Source: Oenanthe sinensis (taxonomy: Eukaryota; Streptophyta; Magnoliopsida; Apiales; Apiaceae). Taken from it: a DNA stretch of 64,000 bases. Position numbers and translations under genes: made by a program. Shown piece after piece: positions 48,510 to 60,093 of the stretch (the first letter of the stretch is position 1; the number at the start of each line of letters is the position of its first letter). Under the pieces are notes generated by a model. The model saw nothing but the letters and a program-made list of their open reading frames with translations. It made no database searches and was not told the DNA's origin. The stretch lies in assembly GCA_028671895.1 (NCBI GenBank), contig JAPMAC010000207.1, positions 6,758,001 through 6,822,000 on the forward strand, read 5' to 3'.

Positions 48510-49535
48510 TTAATTATCATTTGGAGTAGTGGTGCCATCATGAGTCTCATAAAAATCAGATGCATCCAAATATGTCATTTTAAGTAGATTGTCTGCATGT
48601 TCTTTATCTTCAACCACCAAATTTGTTTCAACATTCTTGCCTTTATCCTTCAGGGATGCTTGATAAAGATCAACCAAGTGCTTTGGCGTACGACAGGTAC
48701 GCGACCAGTGTCCTTTCATTCCGCATCGGTAACATGCATTTTCAATTGGCCCTTTTCTTTTCTCCTTGTCAATATTTTTCTCCAACTTCTGGTTGGGATT
48801 TGGCTTGAAAAATGGGTGTTTTTGGATTTGAGATCCACGACCTCGTATTCCATGTCCATAACCACGTCCACGTCCACGATTACCACCTCGTCCACGCCCA
48901 CCTCCTCGTCCACGCCCATAATTATATGTTGCCGCATTCGCTTCAGGGAAAGGGCTAGATCCAGTTGGGCGAGACTCGTGATTTTTCATCAAAAGCTTAT
49001 TATTTTGCTCAGCAACAAGAAGACAAGAAATCAAATCTGAATATTTTGTAAAACCTTTTTCACGATATTGTTGCTGAAGGAGTACATCTGAGACATGAAA
49101 AGTTGAGTAAGTTTTTTCTAACATATCTGCATCAGTGATATTTTCTCCGCATAGTTTTAATTGAGAAGTTATTTTAAAAAGTGCGGAGTTGTATTCACTA
49201 ACGGTTTTAAAATCTTGTAGCCTCAAATGCATCCAATCATAACGAGCTTTTGGAAGAATCACGGTCTTTTGGTGATCATATCTATCTTTTAAATTTTTCC
49301 ATAATTCGAGCGGATCTTTTACTGTAAGATATTCACTTTTAAGTGCTTCATGGAGGTGGCGGCGAAGAAAAATCATAGCTTTTGCGCGGTTTGACTCAGA
49401 TTCTTGATTTCCCTCTTTAATTGTATTTCTAAGACCTTGTGCGGCCAAGTGAATTTCGATATCCAATATCCACGACAAGTAATTCTTTCCCGTAATATCA
49501 AGAGCCTCAAATTCAAGTTTTGTAAAGTTCGACAT
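48510..49535 (-). CDS. Gag of element F
   Basis: 341-residue capsid protein, intact. The N-terminal UBN2-type gag region (MSNFTKLEFEALDITGKNYL) runs to about residue 190. A Gly/Arg-rich RNA-binding stretch of repeated RGRGG follows (about 207-235), then one CCHC zinc knuckle, CYRCGMKGHWSRTC, near residue 270. It packages element RNA into virus-like particles in the cytoplasm. It starts 14 bases downstream of an AT-rich leader and is the first ORF after the primer site. Because it is intact and the LTRs are young, it may still be expressed. Confidence 0.92.
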   Translation of the reverse strand: MSNFTKLEFEALDITGKNYLSWILDIEIHLAAQGLRNTIKEGNQESESNRAKAMIFLRRHLHEALKSEYLTVKDPLELWKNLKDRYDHQKTVILPKARYDWMHLRLQDFKTVSEYNSALFKITSQLKLCGENITDADMLEKTYSTFHVSDVLLQQQYREKGFTKYSDLISCLLVAEQNNKLLMKNHESRPTGSSPFPEANAATYNYGRGRGGGRGRGGNRGRGRGYGHGIRGRGSQIQKHPFFKPNPNQKLEKNIDKEKRKGPIENACYRCGMKGHWSRTCRTPKHLVDLYQASLKDKGKNVETNLVVEDKEHADNLLKMTYLDASDFYETHDGTTTPNDN

Positions 49536-50502
49536 TTTTATAAACTATTAAAATATAAAAGTGTTAGTATAATACACCACACACTTATACAGGAAGCAAT
49601 CAAAATAAGTTCTCATGCCATAATAGTAGTACATTTTTAGTGCTTAAACTGTCCTAATAATGGTTGCCTTGATACAAGAATATTTAAAAATAATCATATA
49701 TAAAAATTTGAGCAGTAAAATAATTTTGGCACAAAGATTGAGTTTCTATTCATGAGTTTTACGAATATATAAAACTGAATTAAATAATCTAAATAAATTA
49801 AAAGGATAATACAAATATGCAATTAATCACATATAAATATAAATTCAATCCCAGGTTAGACATAAAATGATTATAAAGTTATCTAGATTAAAACAAGATA
49901 TTGTGGTTGCTATTAAATTTTACATGTTAATTAAAACATTATGTTATAAAATATTATATTAATAACCAGAATGATATGAACTAGCCAGATTAATCACCAC
50001 AAAATAATAATAATAATAATAAAGCATAGCACACATGTAGGTTTTAATATCTAGTGAAGTTCAAGGCTTTCGAATTTTAATTTATTTTTTTTTATATATA
50101 TATATAATATATATAAGGATAACAAGATTATAGACACCATCTAATCCAGAAAAAATCAAAATCAAAATCTTTCTACACATGTTATAGCAAAACCTCTCAA
50201 CTAAAAAACATCAGCTTATGTATAAATAAAGAGCAACTCAAAATTACCTAATCATCCAGTGCATATACAAGTAGTCATATAGTGAATAAAAGAATAAACT
50301 AAAACAGATGACATATACTTACTGATCTACTAATCGGTTTGATACTTGGATTTTGAATTATATCACAGCTTTCCTTCAACACCTTTTTTCTTCTTCTCCT
50401 TTTTTTTTTTTTTAGCGTTTCAAGGAGCTCTTCTCTGCGTGCTATTCTACTATTCTGCCTGCAATTCTTAAACCACCTAGCAGCTTTATTCTTCCTTTAG
50501 CA
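49536..50502 (-). other. Leader of element F
   Basis: About 1 kb of AT-rich untranslated sequence between primer site and gag, with (ta)n near 50,092-50,115 and a poly-T run (plus strand) at 50,399-50,413. No ORF of note. Confidence 0.6.
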
Positions 50503-50516
50503 TCGTGCTGATAACG
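50503..50516 (-). other. Primer binding site of element F
   Basis: Minus strand CGTTATCAGCACGA directly after the LTR end TTTCATTA. The TTATCAGCACGA form is common in some plant copia families. Confidence 0.7.
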
Positions 50517-50749
50517 TAATGAAAGTATACACAAATATACTATAACACAAATATACTATAGATAGAACATGTTTGAGAGAAAGAACTCTATTAATTTCAA
50601 GTATCTATACAAGGTAGATCATGAAGTCTTTATATAGACTCTCTATAAGTGAGTTACAAGGAGTCAAAAAGCCAAGAGACATAGGTTACAAGAACTTAGA
50701 AAGTCAAGAGACTTTGTTCTAGAAAACTCTAGACATCCATATTACAACA
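50517..50749 (-). repeat. 5' LTR of element F
   Basis: Nearly identical to 44,515-44,746. Minus-strand tctatataaagact around 50,627-50,637 is a good TATA box candidate for the element promoter. Confidence 0.88.
50627..50637 (-). promoter_or_regulatory. Putative TATA box of the F 5' LTR
   Basis: ctatataaaga on the minus strand within the LTR. Position only. Confidence 0.5.
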
Positions 50750-50754
50750 TAAAT
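50750..50754. other. Target duplication of element F, right copy (taaat)
   Basis: Matches 44,510-44,514 when the LTR is read as ending in TTA. Confidence 0.75.
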
Positions 50755-51226
50755 ATATTTTTAAAGGTATATAGTTTTCAAAAATAAATTAAACTAAACA
50801 CCTTCTATATCTACATTTGGCCCTGACGTATGGTAGTAGCTAGTGGTTTCAATTATTGCGCATTGAGTCTAAGCATTTCGATTTTCATATAATTGAATGT
50901 AAATGTCCAATAGCAAGTCCTAATCAAAAGCGATTTTCGCTGTAATTGAGCCAACTCAAGTGTATAAGCAAGTAGACATGTTTACTTGTGAAGACCAAAA
51001 CAAGCCAGCTCGTGACTACACCGGGATATTACTACAGCTTTCGTCATTTCTTCGATTATTAAAGCTTGAATACGTATCTACAAAATCAATGAGATAATAG
51101 CGCACGCGCGCACACACACAACATTCATAGGATAATGCTGCCAGTTTGAGCAGCTTTAAAACTTCTGCTGCCATTCGAAATTTAGTTTGCAATGTCTCCT
51201 ATACTTGGTTTCTCACCATTAGCCTG
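50755..51226 (-). other. 3' flank of the SAG101-like gene
   Basis: Contains the 3' UTR of the gene on the minus strand. A (gc/ca) alternating run lies at 51,101-51,120. Poly(A) site not determined. Confidence 0.5.
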
Positions 51227-53960
51227 TCATGAACTCGGCAAGCACAACAAAGCTTCATAACTTTTATTTCTCATATAATTAGCCAAAGGGGAATCGTAAG
51301 AACTTCCTTTCTTCTCACTGTGTATGCTCCACCATTTCCTAAAGCTGCTTCCTTCCAAGAAAATCTCAGGGTCTACAATATGCTTAATTATCGAATCCAT
51401 AACATACTCCTCAAACTTGTTCATTTTTAGGAATACTTCCTCATTCTTGGGGGAACTCTCTTCATTACTGACCAAAATTAACATCTCTTCCACATGTGCC
51501 CAGAAGCAAGAATCCTCACTAAAACAACAAGCTTTAGTTCTCTGACTGCCTGTGCTTGGCATTTCATTCAGCCATTTTTCCAACAGAATATAATGCTCTG
51601 ATCTTCCTTCGGCCCAATAGTCTTTTTGCCCTTGTTTGTAACTTTTGTAGTAGTCTGCAATATCAAGTGGTTCCACCATCCTCCTATAGTTATTACCTGC
51701 CATGAGGAGACGAAATGGGAAGGATTTTCCATCAGTTTTCTTTGCTTCATTAACAGCATCTGTCCAACACTTTTTGAGACTTCTTTGATATTTGACCAAT
51801 TTTGCTTTACTTATACTTTCGTCTCGGTTTCTAGTTGCACTTTTGAAGGTGTCGTAGTAACCTCCCCGAACCCTTGTCGTCTTCTTATACCACTCCATAT
51901 AGGCCATTTCTTTTTTCATCTTCTTTAAATTTTCATCTAAACCAACTTCATAAGCTTTGCGTTCTAAGGATTCCTTCTTCTTTATTTCAATTCTTCTCAT
52001 CAAGTCATTGTTCTGCAGCTGAGTCCGTAAAATTTTGCAAACATTAAAACAGTCAAGTATGATCTTATACAAGTGTATGCTCCATTTAAATATAGTTTTA
52101 GTTGTTTCAAAAAAGTTTATAACTTCCATAAAATGTGGACCATGTGGTTAAGAGGGCAACAAATTTTTACCTGCATATCATGAATTCCAATTGTTTGTAG
52201 CTGTAATGTGATCCCAGTGCACAGTGGATTATCATCAAATCCAGCTAGATGTGTGCCTCTAACAATTGCCTTACCTTTGAGGCCTTCCAAAACAAATCCA
52301 TAATCATTGAATGGCGGATTCTGTGAACTGAAGATCCCCAACAGTTCCAAGACAAACTCGGGTTCTGAGAGGCAAGAAACACCAGATTTAGAACAAAAGA
52401 GGTATAAACCAAAAGACTTGTATTGATTTCCGAAGTTTGACTCCAAGTCCATGGTTTTGTTTGGTGAGAGGAACAATCCGGGGACTGGGTCTTGCGTTGA
52501 GACTACATGCACAAAGCATGAAGCCCAAGATGGTCGTTCTGTTATGGCTTTTTGAAGGCCCTCATCTCCAAGCAAGGGTGACCCAAAAGTTAAGCAAATT
52601 GGGAATTTGGTTTTTCTGTACTCTATTTTTCTGTAGCTGTTGTTTAGCAGCCATAATGTGAAAAGTGAGGCAACAGATCCCGCAAGAGAATGCCCAGTAA
52701 TGATTAAGGGTTTTGTTGTACCAATCTGCAGTACGAAATATAACTGACAAGTGAGGCTACATTTACTACATAGTTACTACTATTTGTTTACTACATGATA
52801 ATCATGGGATAGGTGTGAACAATCCTCATAAAACTTCTCTACCATCCATTACAATTCCATAAATTTCAGCCATTTTCACCTCAGATATTACTTGTTACTA
52901 GACTTGTAGTAAAAATAGTACAAATCATAACAGAATCATATTATATCATCTATTAAAATTCAAGCGAACCAAACTAAACACACCCAGTATCCTTAATTCG
53001 TAAAGCAGAATTTGGGGAAAGTAAGACAATCACGAACCTTACGAGGATTTATCATATATATATATTTGTAATTTGTAAAAAAAACTCTATATTTTCAGAA
53101 AAGAACACGGAAGATGATATCATTTTCTAGAAAGTCAACACCTAGATCACATAGATATATTATCATAGATATGTTAAACAGCCAAAATACATGATTTCAT
53201 GATCTGTGTCACTAATTATCAGTAAAAACACACACATAAGTTAGTTATTTGCTCAGAAACTACTAGTCCTAACCCCCCCCCCCCCCCCCCCCCACACACA
53301 CAAAAGTTAGTGATTTGCTCAGAAACTACTAGTGCTAGCCCCCCACCCACCGGGCTCACAAACACCCACAATCTAATCATTAGATAATCACGTACACGGA
53401 CATATATATAGAGAGAGAGAGAGAGACCTTTTCTTGACAGAGTTGAGCATGGAGAGAACGAAAAAGTTGTAAAGCAAGATTATGAATGGAGAAGGATGGG
53501 TTGGATTTGGTCGAAAGAAACTTAAAGTGATCAAAATCCGGGTCTGCAGATGAAACTAGGCGTTGGCCCTCACCATGAAGATCACTAATACAACTAGAAA
53601 TGCTGGTGGGTGAGCAAGAAAAAGCTATAATAGTAACATCACCACCATTTTGACCATCAAAACGTTTATACTTAACAACTTGTGGGGTTTCTTCATTAAC
53701 CTTCAAAATATAATCCCAACAATTCGAAGGAATATCTGAGCATGCCAGATAATTCCCCAACTCTTCTTCACAGTAGAACCTACAAAACAGAAAAAAAATA
53801 CACACAGATTAGAAAATTGAATCAATTAAAAAATAAATAACATATTTTTTTATTTCATTATTATACACTATGTTTTGAAGGATATGCAAAACATAATATA
53901 TTTGTTCGAAAATTTGAAGAAATGATAAGAATGTTCAAAGAGAGTTTACTTCTGGTTCAT
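51227..53960 (-). CDS. SAG101: SAG101-like EDS1-family immune regulator (4 exons)
   Basis: Minus-strand exons 53,960-53,950, 53,779-53,428, 52,725-52,171 and 52,018-51,227 join to 569 codons. All introns are GT-AG, and exons 2-4 end in phase 0. The first exon holds only MNQ plus two bases. Residues 1-306 are a lipase-like alpha/beta-hydrolase domain with ITGHSLAGS (Ser134), LTFGSPLLGDE (about 167) and STQDP (Asp200). Residues 307-569 are the EP domain, with GGYYDTFK (358), GNNYRRMVEPLDIADYY (415-430), GRSEHYILLEKWL (444) and CFWAHVEE (477). EP-domain proteins pair with EDS1 to signal from TIR-type NLR receptors in nucleus and cytoplasm. YKSFGLYLFCSKSG and the C-terminal spelling fit SAG101 better than EDS1 or PAD4. 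No stop or shift is seen. The promoter is close to TE sequence. Confidence 0.85.
53229..53347 (-). repeat. Tandem duplication with poly-C in SAG101 intron 2
   Basis: The block gttagttatttgctcagaaactac...ccccc occurs twice (about 53,239 and 53,305). A 21-base C run lies at 53,273-53,293. It lies inside the intron between 53,427 and 52,726. Confidence 0.8.
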
Positions 53961-54036
53961 CTTTGTTCTTTTCTTCTGGTGTTTGAAATTGTAAACTGGG
54001 TTGTCTTAAATTGGCAAGGACAGTTTGTGCGTGTAT
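53961..54036 (-). promoter_or_regulatory. Short 5' flank of the SAG101-like gene
   Basis: Only about 80 bp of apparently native sequence separates the start codon from LTR-like sequence starting near 54,037. A minus-strand TATA box is not evident here; tatataatgatc occurs on the minus strand near 54,089-54,078, inside the LTR-like part. Confidence 0.45.
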
Positions 54037-54130
54037 ACGTAACACCCTAGTCCCAAATCGTTAGATTGAGATAGTTGATCATTATATAAGTGCACCAACA
54101 AAACAAATCATTCATCCTTTTGGGGTCCGT
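54037..54130 (+). repeat. Left half of a split LTR-like sequence
   Basis: cgtaacaccctagtcccaaatcg at the left edge resembles the TGTAACACCC...CCCACATCG beginning of several plant LTRs, with the terminal TG mutated. It is interrupted at 54,131 by the Athila element. The right half is at 61,087-61,217. Confidence 0.5.
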
Positions 54131-55122
54131 TGATGTGTAAAATACTGCAAGCGTACGGTGTTTAATTGTAGCAATCACAGATCGATCCTCAGAGACTATG
54201 AAATTTCCAAACCCTAATAAATAAATCAGGCAGACTAGACAAATAATGTTGAGATGAGATTTGTTTAACCTAATAAGTAAATAAAATCAAATAAATATGG
54301 AAAATCTAGAAACCTAGGAATCCGAATCCATCAATTAATCACAATTAATATCCAACTTGTCCTAAAAATCAATTCTCTTTCTTCAACAAATAAATATCAA
54401 TTAACGAGACAAGCATATACTATGAAACTTATTATCTAACAATAACCCATCAAAACTTCATGGAGCAAGCATAGGCTATGAAAAATAAATTCGGTAACAA
54501 TAATATATCAAAATCACTTTGTTAATCAAACAATTAAGCACCAAGCAAAATCACGAGAATCAATCAATAGAAACAGGTAAATATTAAAAATAATCAACTA
54601 ACTTCACCTTCATCCTAGGGCTAGAGAATTAGCTAGACATGATTGAAGAACAAAACAAAGCAATTAATATAAGACATGTAAATAACGAATAACATAAAAA
54701 GTGTTTGAAAGATAAAAACTTGTTTGTATTGAAAGATCAAGAAAATAAAAGTACTCTACTCCTACTCCTAATTATTGAAAACTAAAGTTAAAGTTAAGGT
54801 TCAAGGTCCAGGTCTTGAAATACAAGAGATGAGACCCATATATATAGGGGAAATAATGTAGGTTTTTTATATCGATTACAAATTGAATTCTAATTATTTC
54901 CTTCTATTCCTTTTTCTTCTCCAACAAGCATTCGATTTTATCTCCTTTTTCTTTGCCTCCAAGTAATCTCCACCTCTTTCCTTGTATTTTCCTTTTTCTG
55001 TTACAATTCTAATTTTAATTAATTTCCTACAAAACAAAAACAAAAATAATTAATTAACTAATAAAATTACGAAAATAAACATAAAATAGGTATTAAAAAT
55101 GTGTTAATTTATGGACCCATCA
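54131..55122 (-). repeat. 3' LTR of the Athila-type element
   Basis: Matches 60,094-61,086 with scattered substitutions and small indels. Confidence 0.9.
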
Positions 55123-56515
55123 AATACCCCCATACCTATCTTTTGCTCGTCCTCGAGAAAAATCAAAAGAAAAAAATATATTATAAAAGTCCTATGCTTC
55201 TTTTCGTAAGCGTGACAGATAATTTTAGGTTTACCAACCCGTTAAATTCGTAGACGATCTCTACCAGAGGAGTGTTGTCTCCTAAGGGTTTACAGAAGAT
55301 ATACCCATAAAATCCGTGAAATATTCTAGCAAGCATCACACTCTATCAATAACGTTCATTGGTGTCAAAACAAAATAAGATTTTTCGGAAAATACATGCC
55401 TTAAAGACTCTTCTAATAATAGATAAGATGTCGGTATTTAAAATCCACTTATATCGACGCAAACGTGTGCAAAAACTCCCAAGGTGTGTTGTGAAAATAG
55501 GTCTCTAAAGAATCAATTGAATAAGTACATTTCCTCTTTTTCAACCAATATTGAACTGATCCAATCCCTATCAAAACAAGTATCTAGCTAAAATTCACAA
55601 TTTTTTCGCTCTTTTTTCCATTGACTTTATAATGTCTGTTTTCTTAGGCTTTCTATGTTACCCATGTAGCGAGCTTTGGGTCAATGACTCCCAAACTAGT
55701 TGGTCTTAGGGCACTAGTTTTCAAAATACCCCTACGGACTTAATTACCCGAGTAACAAAGGCCACAAAACAAGACTAGTCAATTACTACTTTTATTCTAG
55801 CTCGTCAAGTAATTCTCCGGTAACCAAGGGCAGTGAAAAGTCACCAAGAAAAATTTATTTCTCATAAAATCGCACTTAATACCAGCACATGTACATGGTT
55901 CGTCCCTTTCATATAACATTGTATTTGCCACCCATTGATCTCAAAGGAGTACTTGATGCTTTATTTATATATATATATATATATTTTTCCACAAATATTT
56001 GATTCGACATTGTTTTAACATATGGGCTCTCTCTCAGGTATCGAAAACTTCCCTAGATAATCTTTCCAACAAAGACCTTGTGCAATAAGTGCCATTTTAG
56101 ACTTTTAAGCAAAAAATTGTTCGACACAATTTTCATGAAGAAAACCTTACTCAACTACATTCGAATTATCTCAAGGCATTACATATATATAATTTTATAA
56201 AAAATTGTTAACACCAACTAGCATCAAAGTACAATGGTGGAAAACTTAGCTAAAACATCTCTATTTTTGGATTTTCTAATTTTTTAATTTTTTTGGATTT
56301 TTGAATTTTTTATAATACTACTAATTTCCTCCTCCATACCTAAATCATGCATTGTCCTCGATGTATGCAAAGAAGAGAAATGACAAAGTAAAAGGAAGAG
56401 AATACCTGATAAAAGCATGATGGAGGAAGCAAAAGGAACTACTATACAACACACACACACATAGTTACTCCCCCATACCTATACTAGACTATGGGAGACA
56501 ATCGAGAATAACTTA
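55123..56515 (-). other. Non-coding region where pol is expected
   Basis: No RT, RNase H or integrase motif on either strand. A polypurine tract (minus strand ggtatgggggtatt, 55,123-55,137) abuts the LTR. A second similar tract, ggtatgggggagta, lies at about 56,467-56,481, close to the protease stop. Confidence 0.7.
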
Positions 56516-58460
56516 CTAACCAACACCACATCGAGGAAAAACTTCTTTCATCGTAGAGTAAGCACACTGTTGAAACACATTCTCAAGAACAACATTATCC
56601 ACTAGAAATATACGATCTTGCAACAAGATAAAACTAATATCACTAACATAATCCATAAACCAATTAGACGCTTCTTTAAATTGTTTAAGCAGATTGATTA
56701 CATGATATTTTTTACCATAGACTAAGTCATTAGAAATAAAAGCATAATGAGTTTCATTGAAACCTACAAAGGACTGACCAAAAGTGGATATAATTGGTTT
56801 TGAATCAAGTGGGGGTGACTCACCTACAGAAGTCTTAACAATGGACCTAGGCTCAAACGCAATATCCTTAAATTGGGTTTCATGTTTAGAACAAATGATA
56901 TTCAATTCATCTAACATCTCATCAGAAGTGAAATTTTGATACAACTCATGAAGTTCTCTATTATTCTCATACTCTAACACAACATCATGTTCAAGAAAAG
57001 ACTCAATCAAACTATCCTCAAGATTCGACCATGAAACAACGTCAGCAATGAAATTAACTCCTATAGGTTGGTCATAAAGATCATTGGATTGACTTCCCAC
57101 ATTAAAAATATTAATATCTAGAGTCATGTTCCCAAAAGTGAGTTTCATCGAACCATTCCTACAGTTAATCAAAGCATTGGAAGTAGCAAGAAAAGGTCTT
57201 CCTAAAATGATAGGAATTTGATTTTTGAAATTTTTGACAGGTTCGGTCTCGAGAACAACAAAATCCACGGGAAAGACAAAATCACCAATCTTAATTAACA
57301 CATCCTCCAGTATGCCCTTAGGAGTTTTGATAGAACGATCAGCTAACTGAAGAGTGACATTAGTCTTTTTAAGCTCACCTAAACCCAAAGTTTGATAGAC
57401 AGGTAATGGAAGAAGGTTCACACTAGCTCCTAGATCAAGTAAAGCTTTGTCAATGAAAGTATCACCTATGACACAAGAGATTGTAGGACAACCAGGATCC
57501 TTATACTTCACAGGGATTTGATGCGATATGATAGAACTAACAAGAGATGTTAGGAAAGCTTTCTTATGAACATGAGTGGTTCTTTTATGAGTACACAAAT
57601 CTTTTAGTTCACTAGATTGCACTACTACTTCAGAATTCTTAGGAAATAAGGATTGGTCAAGACTAGGATTTAAGAGTAAAAGATTTGGTTCATAAGTGAG
57701 TTTTTCTTCTTCTTGAGCATTGAGACCAGCATGATTGTTGAATTGATTACCAGACCTAAGAGATATGATGGAATTCACATTTTCAGGAGCTTTTTGGTTT
57801 GGATGAAATTTAGGATTAACCTCAGGTTGACCAGGAAATCGGTTTTTCTCTCTCTCACTGATTGTGTTGGCTAACTGACTCATTTGGACCTCTAGTTTAG
57901 ATATAGCTTGAGTATTGGAATTTAGTAACTGCCTATCTTGGGTCATAGTTTGCATGAAATCCTGTTGAGATTGAGTTATATTAGCTTGGGATTTCAATAA
58001 CGCCTCAATACTCTTTTCCAAGAAATTCATTTTCTTATTAGTTTCATTAAAACCAAGAGGATTCAAAGGGACTGAAAAAGAATTTGGATATGGGTCAAAG
58101 TTTTGAGCAGGAAAAGAATTAGGATTTTGGGTTGGAAATGGACTAGGATTGGGATTTTGAAAAATAGGTTGAGAGGGTTGGTTATACTGATTGTATTGAC
58201 CTTGGTTCCATGAGAAATTTGGGTGATTTTTCCAACCAGGGTTGTATGTGGGTGAACAGGGATCATTCATAACTCTCGCTTGAAACATGGCATTAGCTTG
58301 TTGAATTTCAGGGCAATTTTCTGTCACATGATTAGATGAGTTACAGTTTGCACAGATAGACACTTGTGAAGACACATTGTTGGTTTCTAAGGCTTCTAAT
58401 CTTCTTGTGAGTGTAGCTAATTTAGCTTCAGTTGTAATAGAATTACCAACTACATGTATG
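56516..58460 (-). pseudogene. Athila-type gag C-terminus and aspartic protease
   Basis: Open for 619 codons from 58,375 to 56,516, and open further upstream in the same frame to about 58,460. A CCHC-like knuckle, CANCNSSNHVTENC, is at residues 8-21. A Pro/Gln/Asn-rich linker and a coiled stretch (residues 110-175) follow. The retropepsin has active site LLDLGASVNLLP (near residue 312) and the flap-to-end motif IILGRPFLATSNALI. Thr of the usual DTGAS is Leu here, which is common in Athila proteases. The protein ends without joining an RT. A frameshift of one base near the A-run at 58,470 separates it from the upstream gag. Confidence 0.85.
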
Positions 58461-59136
58461 CCTTTAAACGAGCTAGGTTTTTTGATTTCTGACTTGGTTC
58501 CCTAGTTGACTCCCACAACATTGTTTTTTCAGCTAACTCTTCAAAAAATTGCCAAGCTTCTTCTTCATTTTTATCCATGAACTTACCTTGACACATTGAC
58601 TCTAACAAAGAAGTGGTTGGGCTATCTAAGGCTTCATAAAGAATTTTACAAAGTCTCCATTGTTCTATACCATGTTGAGGACATTGGGACAACAGATTTT
58701 TAAATCAATCATAATATTTCCAAAAAGACTCATTTTGATTTTGTTGAAATTGGTTGATTTCATACCTAAGTTTGTTGTCCTTATGGTTTGGAAAATATTT
58801 TTTTAGAAATATGGTTACAAATCCCTCCCAAGTTGAAATAGAATTAATGGGTAGACTATATAACCATTTTTTAGCATTTTCTTTAAGAGCAAAGTTGATA
58901 AGTCTCAATTTAATGGAGTCATCAGTCAATTGTTGAATTTTCTGTAGGGCACAAACTTCCTCAAACTCTCGGATGAAAAGATATGGATCCTCTCCCTCTA
59001 CCCCAGTAAACCTAGGTAACATGCTAATGTGGTGAGATTTGATTTCAAAATTATTACCATTTACTGTTGGTAGGACTATGCATGAGGGTTGGGCCGAATG
59101 AGCGGGGTAACAACGATCTCTAAGAGGAATAGACAT
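58450..59136 (-). pseudogene. Athila-type gag, N-terminal part with nonsense codon
   Basis: From ATG 59,136: the retrotransposon gag domain shows ISMLPRFTGVEGEDPYLFIREFEEV and AKKWLYSLP, then TWEGFVTIFLKKYFP. A TGA at about 58,707-58,705 interrupts FWKYYD-FKNLLSQCPQHG. The family usually has Arg there, so CGA to TGA is likely. The frame then continues open to 58,450, where it is out of frame with the protease segment. Gag forms the particle shell. Confidence 0.85.
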
Positions 59137-60070
59137 GACTTACAAGTACGCAAGTAAGCACGTAGCAGACAAGAGATAGAACTAAAGACCTAAAAAAATA
59201 TAAAAGAAAAATCCTATGTCTATGTTAACTTAGAAAAATTCTAGACCTGCTCCTAACTTTAAGATAATACTAAGAGTCACAAATCTAAAAATATTCAAAC
59301 CGATTGGCCAGGCAGATGGAAGCATTGCCAAGAGGCTAACCACCTTTCTAGACACCAATCCAAATTGGCCAGGTAAGCTCTCGCTTTCCTAGACACCAAA
59401 AGTAAGAATACGTAAAGATTTGTTTCTTATTAGGTTCTCTTCCTAAGTGAGCGCGAAATCCTAGGAGCCAACGTCTATTTGATTTTATTAAGGTAAGGGG
59501 AATGCAAGATGAACGTATTAGTGATTTGTGGGCCAAAGAAAGGGTGATGAAATCCCTTACCTTATCTTGTAATTGGGTGGCACCCTTAAGATTGATTAAA
59601 TGAATGCAACACACAAAGAATGAGAAAATAAACAACTATGGATACACTATACTACGTGAATTATTCTAAATTGTACGTACCTCTTTCCTTCAACAATCGC
59701 CACAATTATAAGATGGAAAGAAATAAAATACAATAAAGAAAATCTAGATGATGTGTTCTTATGTGATATGTGAATGATGCAACAAATTGGTTTTTAACAA
59801 GACAAATAACTAACTAATTTTTTAATGTTTTTTTGAATATTTAATTTTTTTGGATTTTTTAAATATTTGAGAGAGAAAAATAAAATTTAGAGAGGTGATA
59901 CGGAATACTGAAAAGTGCTTTCCAAAAATTTCTAAGGAGACAACGATGCCTTCTAACGATCTTCTTGTCCAAACTTTTCTCCGCTTCACAAATCCCAAAA
60001 AAAAAATACAACGAAAAACAAGAAACTAATCCGAAAAATTAAATATTAAGGACTAAAAATTACCAATAGT
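59137..60070 (-). other. Leader of the Athila-type element
   Basis: Untranslated sequence between primer site and gag. The open stretch 59,348-59,635 on the minus strand has no recognisable domain. Confidence 0.55.
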
Positions 60071-60090
60071 CCCCGACAGCGGCGCCAAAA
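60071..60090 (-). other. Primer binding site of the Athila-type element
   Basis: Minus strand ttttggcgccgctgtcgggg, three bases from the LTR end; the typical Athila-lineage site. Confidence 0.85.
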
Positions 60091-60093
60091 ACT

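Larger units (their letters stand above)
44515..50749 (-). mobile_element. Element F: nearly intact Ty1/copia, 6.2 kb
   Basis: Near-identical LTRs of about 232 bp at both ends, taaat target duplication, primer site, polypurine tract, and a full gag-protease-integrase-RT-RNase H order on the minus strand. Only one clear frameshift (near 47,465) breaks pol. The gag start (MSNFTKLEFEALDI) and RNase H spelling (SSNHAEILAIHEASRECVWL) suggest the Ivana/Oryco lineage; that label is tentative. The insertion is young. It lies between the peroxidase and the SAG101-like gene, about 480 bp past the SAG101 stop. Confidence 0.93.

Noticed and set aside
48597..49040. 147-codon plus-strand open frame rich in Thr/Ser
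   Set aside because: It is the antisense of the Gly/Arg-rich part of the F gag.
51227..53960. EDS1 or PAD4 instead of SAG101
   Set aside because: All share the lipase-like and EP domains, but the YKSFGLYLFCSKSG stretch and the GRSEHYILLEKWL and CFWAHVEE region fit SAG101 best. Not proven without a tree.
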